The notes under the pieces: model-generated
What the model was told of the DNA's origin: nothing
The model's input: only the letters and a program-made list of their open reading frames with translations
Databases searched by the model: none
Made by a program: the position numbers and the translations under genes
DNA from: Nocardiopsis salina YIM 90010
GTDB lineage: Bacteria > Actinomycetota > Actinomycetes > Streptosporangiales > Streptosporangiaceae
NCBI RefSeq assembly: GCF_000341025.1
Contig: NZ_ANBF01000234.1
Coordinates: 1-33,255, forward strand
Length of the DNA: 33,255 nt
Direction: 5' to 3'
Shown: positions 16,156 to 23,551 of the stretch, one piece after another
Layout: each line of letters starts with the position of its first letter
Position numbering within the stretch: the stretch's first letter is position 1

Positions 16156-17727
16156 ATGGAGCTGGCACTGACGCCCCTGGAGTTCGCCCGCCGCACCCGG
16201 CGACTGCACCCCCGGCGGGAGGCCGTCGTCGACCGCGGTCTACGGCTGACCTACGAGGAGTTCTTCGACCGCTGCGACCGCTGGTCCTCCGTACTGCAAA
16301 GCATGGGAGTGGCCAAGGGCGACCGGGTCGCCTACATCGCCCCCAACACCCACGCGCAGCTCGAGTCGTTCTACGCCGTCCCGCAGCTGGGGGCGGTGCT
16401 GGTCCCGGTGAACTTCCGACTCACCGCCGACGATTTCGTCTACATCGTCAACCACTCGGGCGCGAAGGTGTTGTGCGCGCACGCCGACCAGCTCGAAGCC
16501 GTCGACAGCGTGCGCGATCAGATGCCCGGCGTCGAGCGGTTCGTGGCTCTGGAGGGCGCCGCGCCGGGGTGGGAGGACTACGAGGCGCTCGTCGCGGAGG
16601 CCTCCCCGGACTACACCGCGCCGGAGATCGCCGAGACCGACCTGCTCACCATCAACTACACGTCGGGGACCACCGCCCGCCCCAAGGGTGTGATGGTCAC
16701 GCACCGCAACGCGTACATGAACTCCGTGGGCACGTTGTTGCACCTGCGCATGGACGTCGGCGACCGGTACCTGTGGACGCTCCCGATGTTCCACGCCAAC
16801 GGGTGGACCTACACCTGGACCGTCACCGCCGTCGGCGCCACGCACGTGTGCCTGCCTGCGATGGACCCGACCCGGGCGTTCGAGCTGATCCGCGAGGAAC
16901 AGGTGAGCTGGCTGTGCGCGGCGCCGACCGTGCTCATCATGCTCGCCAACGCCTCCGAGGAGCAGCGCGGCGAGGTGCCTCCGGGCGTGCACGTGGTGAC
17001 GGCCGGGGCGTCCCCCGCCGCCGACACCATCGAACGGTTGGAGGACGGCTTCGGCTGGACCGTCACCCACGTGTACGGCCTGACCGAGACGGCCCCGTTC
17101 ATCACCGTGTGCGAACCCAGGCCCGAGCACCGGGGGCTGGACGCCGGGGAACGCGGGACCCTCAAGGCCCGCCAGGGGGTCGAGCTCATCACGTCGGGTG
17201 AACTGCTCGTGATCGGAGACGACGGCGCGGAGGTGCCGTGGGACGGCGAGACCGTCGGGCAGATCACGGTGCGCGGCAACGTCGTCATGGCCGGGTACTA
17301 CAACGACCCGGAGGCGACCGAGAAGGCGATGGGCAACGGATGGTTCCGCACCGGTGACGCCGCTGTCGTGTACCCGGACGGGTACGCGGAGATCCAGGAC
17401 CGGATCAAGGACGTGATCATCTCGGGCGGGGAGAACATCTCGTCCGTCGAGGTCGAGGGGGTGCTGCTGCGCCACCCGGCGGTCCTGGAGGTCGCCGTGG
17501 TCGGGGTGCCCCACGAGCGGTGGGGTGAGACACCGCGCGCGAACGTGGTGCTGCACGACGGGGAGTCCGCGACGGAGAAGGAGATCATCGCCTTCGCCCG
17601 GGACAACCTCGCGCACTTCAAGGCGCCCACGCAGGTGGAGTTCGTGGAGCAGCTGCCCAAGACCGCGACGGGCAAGATCCAGAAGTTCGTGCTCCGCGGG
17701 GGCGCCTCCGCCGTCACTCGGCAGTAG
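16156..17727 (+). CDS. Acyl-CoA synthetase (AMP-forming)
   Basis: A 523-residue member of the ANL adenylating superfamily that makes acyl-CoA from carboxylate, ATP and CoA. ATG 16156 follows GAGAAGG. Motifs in order: the phosphate-binding INYTSGTTARPKG (Y168, then TSGTT 169-173), MFHANGWTY, VYGLTET, NGWFRTGD, DRIKDVIISGGENISSVEVE and PKTATGKIQK with catalytic K507. The second Gly of the usual TSGTTG is Ala here, a tolerated change. The sequence is closest in style to medium/long-chain FadD or AlkK-type ligases. The upstream amidohydrolase is in the same operon and a strong terminator follows. Confidence 0.95.
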   Translation: MELALTPLEFARRTRRLHPRREAVVDRGLRLTYEEFFDRCDRWSSVLQSMGVAKGDRVAYIAPNTHAQLESFYAVPQLGAVLVPVNFRLTADDFVYIVNHSGAKVLCAHADQLEAVDSVRDQMPGVERFVALEGAAPGWEDYEALVAEASPDYTAPEIAETDLLTINYTSGTTARPKGVMVTHRNAYMNSVGTLLHLRMDVGDRYLWTLPMFHANGWTYTWTVTAVGATHVCLPAMDPTRAFELIREEQVSWLCAAPTVLIMLANASEEQRGEVPPGVHVVTAGASPAADTIERLEDGFGWTVTHVYGLTETAPFITVCEPRPEHRGLDAGERGTLKARQGVELITSGELLVIGDDGAEVPWDGETVGQITVRGNVVMAGYYNDPEATEKAMGNGWFRTGDAAVVYPDGYAEIQDRIKDVIISGGENISSVEVEGVLLRHPAVLEVAVVGVPHERWGETPRANVVLHDGESATEKEIIAFARDNLAHFKAPTQVEFVEQLPKTATGKIQKFVLRGGASAVTRQ

Positions 17728-17746
17728 GCTCCGGGACCCGGACGAC

Positions 17747-17778
17747 GCGCCCCCGGAGTCAGGGGATTCCGGGGGCGC
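17747..17778 (+). terminator. Terminator after the acyl-CoA synthetase
   Basis: GCGCCCCCGGA (17747-17757) and TCCGGGGGCGC (17768-17778) form a perfect 11-bp stem with a 10-base loop, 19 bases past the stop. No T tract follows, as is common in such genomes. Confidence 0.8.
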
Positions 17779-17813
17779 CGGTGACGGGTAAGGAGCACCG
17801 AGGGGAGGCAACC

Positions 17814-18173
17814 ATGGACGACCAGCAGCTCTTCGACGAGCTCGTGCGCAGGCTCAACACGGAAAACGGATCGGCCGAGTACTCGCCCGAGCAGGGCGGG
17901 ATCCTGTTGCACCGTTTCCAGGGCCAGGAGCACGATCCGCCGTTCGTCCTCCACGTGAGGCCGGATACCTTGCGCGGTCACCTGCGCACGTTCGGCGATC
18001 TGGGCGAGCTCTTCCCGGACGTCGACCACGACGTCGCAGCCCTCCAGATGTTCCTCGTCCACGTCGTGGAGACCGTCGACATCGTCGTGGCAGGCACCGG
18101 GCACTACAGCTCCGAACGCCGCCACCTGGTCCCCGACCAGGGCGGGGTCCGCTCGAAGGACGGCCCGCCGTAG
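17814..18173 (+). CDS. Small protein of unknown function
   Basis: A 119-residue soluble protein. ATG 17814 follows GGGGAGG at 17802-17808; GTG 17781 would place the start before this ribosome site. The N-terminal 25 residues look helical, followed by strand-like ILLHRFQ and PFVLHVRPDTL, an Asp-rich segment, and a helix-strand end (FLVHVVETVDIVVAGTG) with a charged tail. The alternation suggests a small alpha/beta domain. No family is recognised. It lies between a strong terminator and the CPBP protease gene, so it is probably transcribed alone. Confidence 0.75.
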   Translation: MDDQQLFDELVRRLNTENGSAEYSPEQGGILLHRFQGQEHDPPFVLHVRPDTLRGHLRTFGDLGELFPDVDHDVAALQMFLVHVVETVDIVVAGTGHYSSERRHLVPDQGGVRSKDGPP

Positions 18174-18188
18174 GAACGCACCGGGTGT

Positions 18189-18202
18189 ATGACAGATGTC
18201 AT
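18189..18202 (+). promoter_or_regulatory. 14-bp palindrome, operator candidate (copy 2)
   Basis: ATGACAGATGTCAT repeats the ATGACA-N2-TGTCAT pattern of 1656-1669. Its centre is about 88 bases before ATG 18284; the first copy is about 90 bases from ATG 1753. The matching distance suggests that one regulator controls both genes. Confidence 0.6.
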
Positions 18203-18271
18203 CGCGCGGCCGTGCGCGGTGCAGGGAGAAGCGGTGATGCGCGGCACTGCCCAGGGCGGGGCACGGCCCCA

Positions 18272-18277
18272 TAGATT
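18272..18277 (+). promoter_or_regulatory. -10 element, leaderless start of the CPBP gene
   Basis: TAGATT ends 6 bases before ATG 18284, and no ribosome site lies between. A leaderless mRNA is likely. No clear -35 box is seen. Confidence 0.5.
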
Positions 18278-18283
18278 CGGGGC

Positions 18284-19270
18284 ATGAACAGCGAGCACCC
18301 TCCCCCACGAGGCCCTGAGTACCCGCCGCCTCCGCCTCCTCCACCGCCACGGCCACGCGGACCGCGGCCGATCCCGCCGGGCCTCGGGTACCACCAGGTC
18401 CTGACCACCGACAAGCGCCGGGTGGTGCGGGGCATCGCTGCCCTCGTGCTCCTGCTCGGCGGCATGCTCGTCTTCTCCCTGGCCTTCGGGGGGCTGGCGT
18501 TCGTCGTCGAGTCCGCGTTCGGCCTCACCGACCCGGACGCGGATGAGACGGTCATCACCCCGGTCCAACTGGCTGCGGGGCTGTTCTCGCTCGCGCTGCT
18601 CATCCCCTGGAGCATGCTGATCCAGCGTTGGCTCTACAAGGTCGAGGGGGCGTCCCTGCACTCGGTCGGGTCGCTCTTCAGGTTCGACCTGATGGGCCGG
18701 TCACTGGTGGTCCTGTTGCCCGTGTGGGCGGTCTACATGAGTGTGTTCACCCTGCTCATGCCGTACGAGACTGTGCATTGGAGCACGTCCGACCTGTTCC
18801 TGATGTTCGTGGCCGTCGTCGTGTTCACCCCCTTCCAGTCGGCGGGTGAGGAGTACGGCTTCCGGGGGCTGGCGTTCCGGATCGCGGCGAGCTGGGGGCG
18901 CGGACCGCGCGTTGCACTCGTGCTCGGTGTGGTCGTATCGAGCCTGGCCTTCATGGTGGTCCACCTGGCCGCCGACCCGTGGCTCAACCTGTACTACTTC
19001 GTGCTCGGCGCGACCCTGGCGCTCATCACGTGGCGGACCGGGGGTCTCGAGATCGCGGTCGTGGTGCACGCGGTCAACAACACGATCGCGTTCCTCCTCG
19101 TGGTCGTCACCCGCAGCGACCTGGCCGAGGGCATGGACCGCTCGGTGGGCGCGGGGTCGCCCGTGATGCTGCTGCCGTGCGTCCTGATGCTGGTGATCAC
19201 GGCCGTGGTGTGGTGGCGGACCCGTAGGTCGGGGCCGGTGCTGACCCCGGGTCCGCGACCACCTGTGTGA
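18284..19270 (+). CDS. CPBP-family intramembrane protease (CAAX/Abi type)
   Basis: A 328-residue polytopic membrane protein. A Pro-rich cytoplasmic N-terminus (about residues 5-30, poly-Pro runs) precedes roughly eight hydrophobic segments. The CPBP motifs are complete: motif 1 SAGEEYGFRG with E189, E190 and R194, motif 2 VVHLAAD with H227, and motif 3 VVVHAVNNTIAF with H262 and N265. These form the glutamate/histidine site of the Rce1-like intramembrane proteases. In bacteria they act in bacteriocin immunity, peptide maturation or envelope stress; no bacteriocin gene is adjacent. The 14-bp palindrome upstream is shared with the DedA gene. The stop overlaps an optional GTG start of the next frame (GTGA at 19267-19270). 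Confidence 0.92.
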   Translation: MNSEHPPPRGPEYPPPPPPPPPRPRGPRPIPPGLGYHQVLTTDKRRVVRGIAALVLLLGGMLVFSLAFGGLAFVVESAFGLTDPDADETVITPVQLAAGLFSLALLIPWSMLIQRWLYKVEGASLHSVGSLFRFDLMGRSLVVLLPVWAVYMSVFTLLMPYETVHWSTSDLFLMFVAVVVFTPFQSAGEEYGFRGLAFRIAASWGRGPRVALVLGVVVSSLAFMVVHLAADPWLNLYYFVLGATLALITWRTGGLEIAVVVHAVNNTIAFLLVVVTRSDLAEGMDRSVGAGSPVMLLPCVLMLVITAVVWWRTRRSGPVLTPGPRPPV

Positions 19271-19341
19271 CGGTGTGCGGGTCGGGCGGTCCGGGACCGG
19301 TGCCGGGTCTTCACGGGGCAGATGAGGGAAGAACCCTCTCC

Positions 19342-20535
19342 ATGAACCCGCTCGCAGCCCTGTCCGACCGCCTGACCTCGGCACGCGCCTGGCTGGTGCG
19401 CGCACAGCGATCCGGCAGCAACGAATTCAACACTGTCCTCGGCGTGCTCAAGGGCGCCCTGGCCGCCTCGGTCTCCTGGTACGTCGCACAGGAATTGATC
19501 TCGGCAGAGATGCCCGCCTTCGCGCCCTTCACGGCCGTGCTGATGATGCAGGTCACCGTGTACCGGTCGGTGGTGCAGTCCATGCGCTACATCGGGGCGG
19601 TACTCCTCGGTGTGGGGATCCAGGCCTTCCTCGCCTTCACGGCGGGCCCCGACGTCCTCACGTTCGCCGCCGTCGCCCTGATAACCCTGGCCATCGGACA
19701 TCTGCGTTTCCTCGGGGCGCAGGGCCCGCAGGTCCCCACCGCTGCCTTCTTCGCGTTCTCCACCTTCCTCACGGCGACGGGGTTCACCGGCCGGCTGGAG
19801 CAACTTGGTGAGATCGTCCTGCTGGTGGCCGTGGGGTGCGTGGTGGGCACGTCGGTCAACCTGATCGTGTTCCCACCGATGCGGCACCGCAGTGTCGAGT
19901 GGTCCATCGGAACGCTCTCCCACTCCCTCTGCGACCTGCTCGGTGACCTGTCCCGGGAGTTGGAGGACGGTGAGCTCGACGAGCGGCAGACCTCCTCGTT
20001 GCGGCGCCGGGCCAACTCCATGCAGTCGAGCGTCGAACAGGCTCGGGCCTCGGTGCGGACCGCCCGGGAGTCGCTCGTGATCAACCCGGCCCGGTTCCTG
20101 CGCAAACACCGTGGGCACGCGGCCTTCGAGGGCTACGAACTGCTGGTGGAGGCGCTCGGCCGGGTAGCCGCCCACGTGTCCTCGCTCGCCCGCGCGCTGC
20201 ACCTGTGGGCGGACAAGGACGAGCAGCCGGCCCACGAGGAGTTCTTCGCCCGCTACGGCGAGCTGATCTTGGCCCTGGGCGAGGTCACCAACAGCCTGTC
20301 CCAGGTGGACGAGGACTCGTTCGGCGGTCAGGCGGAGAGTCTGCGCCGTTCGGCGACGAAGGCGCAGGAGCACCTCGACGCCCTCACCGATCCCCCGGAA
20401 CAGGGGGATCCGCCCCCGTTCGACGACCTCACGCAGCCGTACGGCATCCTCCTGATCGAGGGCCGCCGGCTCCTGGACGAGATGCAGTACTGCTGCGACA
20501 TCGTCGAGCACTACGTCGACGAACGCGCCCGCTGA
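19342..20535 (+). CDS. FUSC/aromatic acid exporter-like membrane protein
   Basis: A 397-residue protein resembling the FUSC/ArAE (DUF939-like) family of aromatic-acid and weak-acid efflux proteins. ATG 19342 (MNPLAALSDRL) is preferred; GTG 19267 would overlap the CPBP stop by four bases but adds a Gly/Pro-rich segment unlike a membrane protein N-terminus. The first 170 residues hold about six helices with the typical PFTAVLMMQVTVYRS and LLGVGIQAFLAF. The rest is a long cytoplasmic helical region with coiled-coil character (REL, ANSMQSSVEQARASVRTARE). A small GAGGG/CCCTC hairpin at 19324-19338 overlaps the likely ribosome site. It may be co-transcribed with the CPBP gene. Confidence 0.87.
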   Translation: MNPLAALSDRLTSARAWLVRAQRSGSNEFNTVLGVLKGALAASVSWYVAQELISAEMPAFAPFTAVLMMQVTVYRSVVQSMRYIGAVLLGVGIQAFLAFTAGPDVLTFAAVALITLAIGHLRFLGAQGPQVPTAAFFAFSTFLTATGFTGRLEQLGEIVLLVAVGCVVGTSVNLIVFPPMRHRSVEWSIGTLSHSLCDLLGDLSRELEDGELDERQTSSLRRRANSMQSSVEQARASVRTARESLVINPARFLRKHRGHAAFEGYELLVEALGRVAAHVSSLARALHLWADKDEQPAHEEFFARYGELILALGEVTNSLSQVDEDSFGGQAESLRRSATKAQEHLDALTDPPEQGDPPPFDDLTQPYGILLIEGRRLLDEMQYCCDIVEHYVDERAR

Positions 20536-20587
20536 GCCCGTCCACAACGCCGGCTCCGGGACTCTCGGTCAGCAAGTGGGTGAACCC

Positions 20588-21136
20588 TCAGTTCCCGAGC
20601 AGGTGCAACAACGCAACGAGGGTGCCCGAGCTCTGCACCCGGCCGGCCGCGACCAGGCCACGCACGTCGGAGACGGGCACCCATTGGTAGCGGCCTTCGT
20701 CGACCTCGGTCGGCTCCGCGAGCAGCTCCGCGTCTCGGCCCACGAAGATGTGGTGCCTGCTGCGCACGATCCCGATCATCGGCTCGAACATCGCCACGGC
20801 CTCCACCGAACCGACTTCGTACCCGGTCTCCTCCAACGCTTCCCGGACAGCGGTGCGCTCAGGATCCTCGTACTGATCGACCAGCCCTCCCGGCAGTTCC
20901 CACCCCCACACGTCGGGCACGAACCGGTGCCGATAACTCATCAGCACGTGCTCCTCGTCCCGGTCCAGGATCGCAATGACCGCGGCCGGCGGCAGGGTCA
21001 CCGTGTGGTGCTCGAACCTGTTCCCGGAGGGAGTGGTGACGTCAGCCTTGCCCAGCCGTACCCACGGGCTGTCGTACACGGGGCGCTCGCCGTGGATGGT
21101 CCACCGGTCCTGATCCCCACCTGTGCTGTCGTCCAT
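20588..21136 (-). CDS. NUDIX hydrolase
   Basis: A 182-residue NUDIX-fold pyrophosphohydrolase. The signature is complete: G-x5-E-x7-REALEETGY in GGLVDQYEDPERTAVREALEE-type sequence at about residues 84-106. Residues 1-40 form an N-terminal beta domain like that of ADP-ribose pyrophosphatases (VYDSPWVRLGKADVTTPSG). Family enzymes clear nucleoside diphosphate derivatives; ADP-ribose is the likeliest substrate given the N-terminal domain. ATG 21136 lies 7 bases after a -10-like TAGGTT, so a leaderless mRNA is probable. It stands alone, convergent with the FUSC gene. Confidence 0.93.
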   Translation of the reverse strand: MDDSTGGDQDRWTIHGERPVYDSPWVRLGKADVTTPSGNRFEHHTVTLPPAAVIAILDRDEEHVLMSYRHRFVPDVWGWELPGGLVDQYEDPERTAVREALEETGYEVGSVEAVAMFEPMIGIVRSRHHIFVGRDAELLAEPTEVDEGRYQWVPVSDVRGLVAAGRVQSSGTLVALLHLLGN

Positions 21137-21143
21137 GCGGACG

Positions 21144-21149
21144 AACCTA
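21144..21149 (-). promoter_or_regulatory. -10 element, leaderless start of the NUDIX gene
   Basis: On the minus strand TAGGTT ends 7 bases before the ATG at 21136, with no ribosome site between. Confidence 0.45.
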
Positions 21150-21616
21150 CCGCTCACGTGATGCCCACAGGAAGGCGGACGAGAAAATGCCAAGAGCTCG
21201 AGGAAATCCTCCACGCTCTCCGGATGACCCACCGACGCCAGAGCTGGAAGGGGCCGACGACACTCCAAGCTCACCAATTCGGGCAACGGCGACACTTCGG
21301 AATTGTTGAATTCTGAACCTGGCAGCCAAGCACACCGCCACTGAGCTGGAAGAACAAGATTCCCACCACTTTTCTCCGGGAAATCTTGCCAACCCCGTGT
21401 TCGGTTGCTCTACGCTTCTGGCATCACCTTGATCCGGCCGGATCCACCCGCCTCGCTGAGCCTGGCTCTCGAGCTTCAGGCTCCTCTCCGCCGAGTGTCG
21501 GCTTCGGCCGGGGTGGTTCCCCACAACTGAAAAACACGGTGACCCCGCGACGGCTTAACTGCCGCCCGGGGCCGTGGCCAGCAACTACGATCCTTCAAAC
21601 CAGAGGAATTGCCAGC
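21150..21616. other. Geneless stretch, lower GC, with two hairpins
   Basis: About 470 bases without a convincing gene and visibly richer in A and T than the surroundings. A nested hairpin at 21458-21483 pairs GAGCCTG with CAGGCTC and GCT with AGC inside. GCCGA/TCGGC at 21490-21502 forms a second, smaller one. Short open frames exist on both strands but lack codon bias and ribosome sites. TACGAT at 21586-21591 could be a -10 for the next gene. The stretch may be the remains of a decayed or imported segment. Confidence 0.5.
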
Positions 21617-22336
21617 ATGCCCAAGTGTATCGCTGCCGTGTTCGCCGCTGCCTGGAACTGCTTCCGGGCACCCCTCGAAGGGCTGTTCTGCCGACCCAGG
21701 GGCCGTCACTCGGCCGAGCAGCTCCGGCGCCGCCGCTCCACACGCGTGCGCCCCTACGCCCCGATGACCCCCGCGACTCCGGAGCGCCTCCCCTCTCACC
21801 CGACCGTGCACCGAACCAGCCACCCGAGTGACCTGCCGCCTCTGCCAGAACCCCCGGCCCTGGAGTCCTCGGCACTGAAGCCCCCGTCCGTCGAGGTCGA
21901 CGCCGATGAGATCGCGCTCGTGCGCCCCTACTTCACCGCCCACGAGCACAGGGCCGTGGCTGAGGACGAGGCGGCCCGGGCCCAGAACCGTGCGGCCGCC
22001 CGTCTGCGCGCATGGGGCGCCGACCTGGATCACCTGGAGTTCGGGCCGGACTCCAACTTCTCCTTCGGCCCGGCCCCGGAAGGCACCAGGGTCTACACGC
22101 TCGACGGCTACCGCGCCCCCGACACCGATCCGGACCCGGAACCCGAACCAACGTCCTCGCCCCACCCGACCGACCCGACCGACACCTTCCACGTCCCGAC
22201 CCCGCGCACCCCGGCCCCGCGTGTGCCCGCGCGCATGAACGGCCTCCCCCACCTGTCCCGGATCCGCGCTCGACAGCAGGAGCGGCGCGGCCGGAGCCGG
22301 GTCCACGGACGTGTTCTCCAGGGGGCGGGCGCATGA
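21617..22336 (+). CDS. Proline-rich protein of unknown function, partner of an anti-sigma-type ATPase
   Basis: A 239-residue protein. ATG 21617 follows AGAGGAA at 21602-21608; the frame is open further upstream but without coding character. The N-terminus (CIAAVFAAAWNCFRAP) is a weakly hydrophobic stretch with two Cys. A Pro-rich linker follows, then at about residue 100 the motif VRPYFTAHEHR and a helical AARAQNRAAARLRAWG. I recall a VRPY-x2-HE motif in small actinomycete proteins often found beside ATP-binding regulators, but I cannot name the family. The C-terminal half is Pro/Asp-rich and ends in a basic segment. It overlaps the ATPase gene by four bases (ATGA), so they are made together. 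Confidence 0.75.
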   Translation: MPKCIAAVFAAAWNCFRAPLEGLFCRPRGRHSAEQLRRRRSTRVRPYAPMTPATPERLPSHPTVHRTSHPSDLPPLPEPPALESSALKPPSVEVDADEIALVRPYFTAHEHRAVAEDEAARAQNRAAARLRAWGADLDHLEFGPDSNFSFGPAPEGTRVYTLDGYRAPDTDPDPEPEPTSSPHPTDPTDTFHVPTPRTPAPRVPARMNGLPHLSRIRARQQERRGRSRVHGRVLQGAGA

Positions 22337-22836
22337 ACACCATCGGCACCGCACCCACCGTGTGGGAACCCCGTACCTATCCCGGCCGCCTCTCCTGCCT
22401 GCGCAACGTCCGCGCACACCTGACCCACGACCTCAACGGGGTCGACGGAGACCTCGTCGAGACGATCGTTCTCTGCGCGAGCGAACTGTTCGCCAACTGC
22501 GTCGAGTACACCGACTCGGCCCGGCCGGAGGGCGAGGTGATCCGGTTCCTGTCCTGGGACACTGACCGGATCCGCATCGGATTCACCGACGAGGGCGGCT
22601 CCGGAGCTCTCCCCTGTATCCCGGAAGAACGCTCCGACGACGGGTGGGCCTGGGCGGAGGGCCAACGGGGGCTGATGATGGTCGAAACGTTGTCCACAGC
22701 CTGGGGATATCTTCCGACCGCCCCGTGGGCGGACCTGGGAACCCACGTATGGGCCGACTTCGCGACCTCCGAGGGAACCCCGATCCCGCGGCACCTGACC
22801 TCCTACGTCTTCACCACACTCCACGTCGCGGGTTGA
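22333..22836 (+). CDS. GHKL ATP-binding regulator (anti-sigma factor RsbW-like)
   Basis: A 167-residue HATPase_c protein of the SpoIIAB/RsbW type. The ATP-site motifs are present: N-box ELFANCVEYT (about 54-63), G1-like FTDEGGSGA and G2-like GQRGLMMVETLS. In this family such proteins phosphorylate an anti-anti-sigma partner or bind a sigma factor; actinomycetes carry many single copies. ATG 22333 overlaps the preceding stop as ATGA. No STAS or sigma gene lies near, so the Pro-rich neighbour is the only candidate partner here. A strong terminator follows. Confidence 0.88.
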   Translation: MNTIGTAPTVWEPRTYPGRLSCLRNVRAHLTHDLNGVDGDLVETIVLCASELFANCVEYTDSARPEGEVIRFLSWDTDRIRIGFTDEGGSGALPCIPEERSDDGWAWAEGQRGLMMVETLSTAWGYLPTAPWADLGTHVWADFATSEGTPIPRHLTSYVFTTLHVAG

Positions 22837-22871
22837 TCCCTACGGCGTTGGCCTGGGGTCACCGGCCACAG

Positions 22872-22907
22872 GAACCCGGCCCCGGACGGTGGTCCGGGGC
22901 CGGGTTC
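22872..22907 (+). terminator. Strong 16-bp hairpin terminator
   Basis: GAACCCGGCCCCGGAC (22872-22887) pairs perfectly with 22892-22907 around a 4-base loop, 35 bases after the ATPase gene stop. Confidence 0.88.
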
Positions 22908-23551
22908 ACAGGGCGGGGGTCAGGCGGTGGGCGCCTCACCGTGGACGCCGCCTCCGCAAGTCGGTTGGCGGACCGGCAGGACCGGGTGTGGGTAGTGGCG
23001 TCTTGCCTCGAGTGGCCCTACGTCTGAAGACGGGACACACACCCAACGAGGCGACTGCACACGCCCGCACGGCCACTGCCATGCACCGTCTCGTCGGCCG
23101 CCGCTTCGGCCCCCTGCAGCGATCCCGGTTGTGGGCAGCGTGGTCCTCACCTACCAGCCTGGGGCGGCGGTCTCTCCTCCGGGTTGGCCGGATCCGGTCA
23201 ACCGGGCGGCTCGCCGCCTGCTCGCGGGGCGGTGCAAGCCGCGGTCTTGCCGACAAGAGAGCGCTGAAACCTCACGATCATGCAACCGGTCCGTGCGCTC
23301 CACCGGACCCCCATCCGTGTGTGATGTCTCATGCCCAGGTCGGCGATCAGCGCGTCTCCCGGAAAACTCCCGGGACGGCCGCCCCGATCGATCCCTGATG
23401 AAACCCCCTTTTTTGGAGGCCCACCGCCCCGACCCGTCCGCTCACCGGGCCGGACGGCAACCGCTGCCCGAACAGCCCGCACCACCGGCACCATCCCCCT
23501 TCGCCCCGCGCAACGCCAACGACGTGCATGGGGCCCATCCGACGGAGAACC
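22908..23551. other. Geneless stretch upstream of the Rhs pseudogene
   Basis: About 640 bases with no supported gene. It holds a long imperfect palindrome at 23179-23206, a hairpin GGTCCG/CGGACC at 23288-23309, and a run of six T at 23409-23414 not preceded by a GC stem. A 27-codon minus-strand frame beginning MIVRFQRSLVGK near 23282 lacks a ribosome site and is not called. The stretch may contain the long leader of the Rhs gene or eroded sequence. Confidence 0.5.
23179..23206. repeat. 28-base imperfect palindrome centred on GGATCC
   Basis: The 14-base halves pair at 12 Watson-Crick positions plus one G/T, with one G/G mismatch and no loop. It could be a protein-binding site or one side of a former insertion or recombination point. 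Confidence 0.45.

Noticed and set aside
21147-21524. 125-codon minus-strand frame upstream of the NUDIX gene
   Set aside because: Ser/Gly/Arg-rich, without codon bias, ribosome site or recognisable motif.
23398-23420. Run of six T as an intrinsic terminator
   Set aside because: No stable GC stem directly precedes it; the nearest stem (TCCCGG/CCGGGA around 23356-23374) is about 35 bases away.
23510-23551. CCATCC near 23535 as a second SigK-type promoter, for the Rhs gene
   Set aside because: No CGAAT-like -10 occurs at the right distance, and the hexamer is common by chance in GC-rich DNA.
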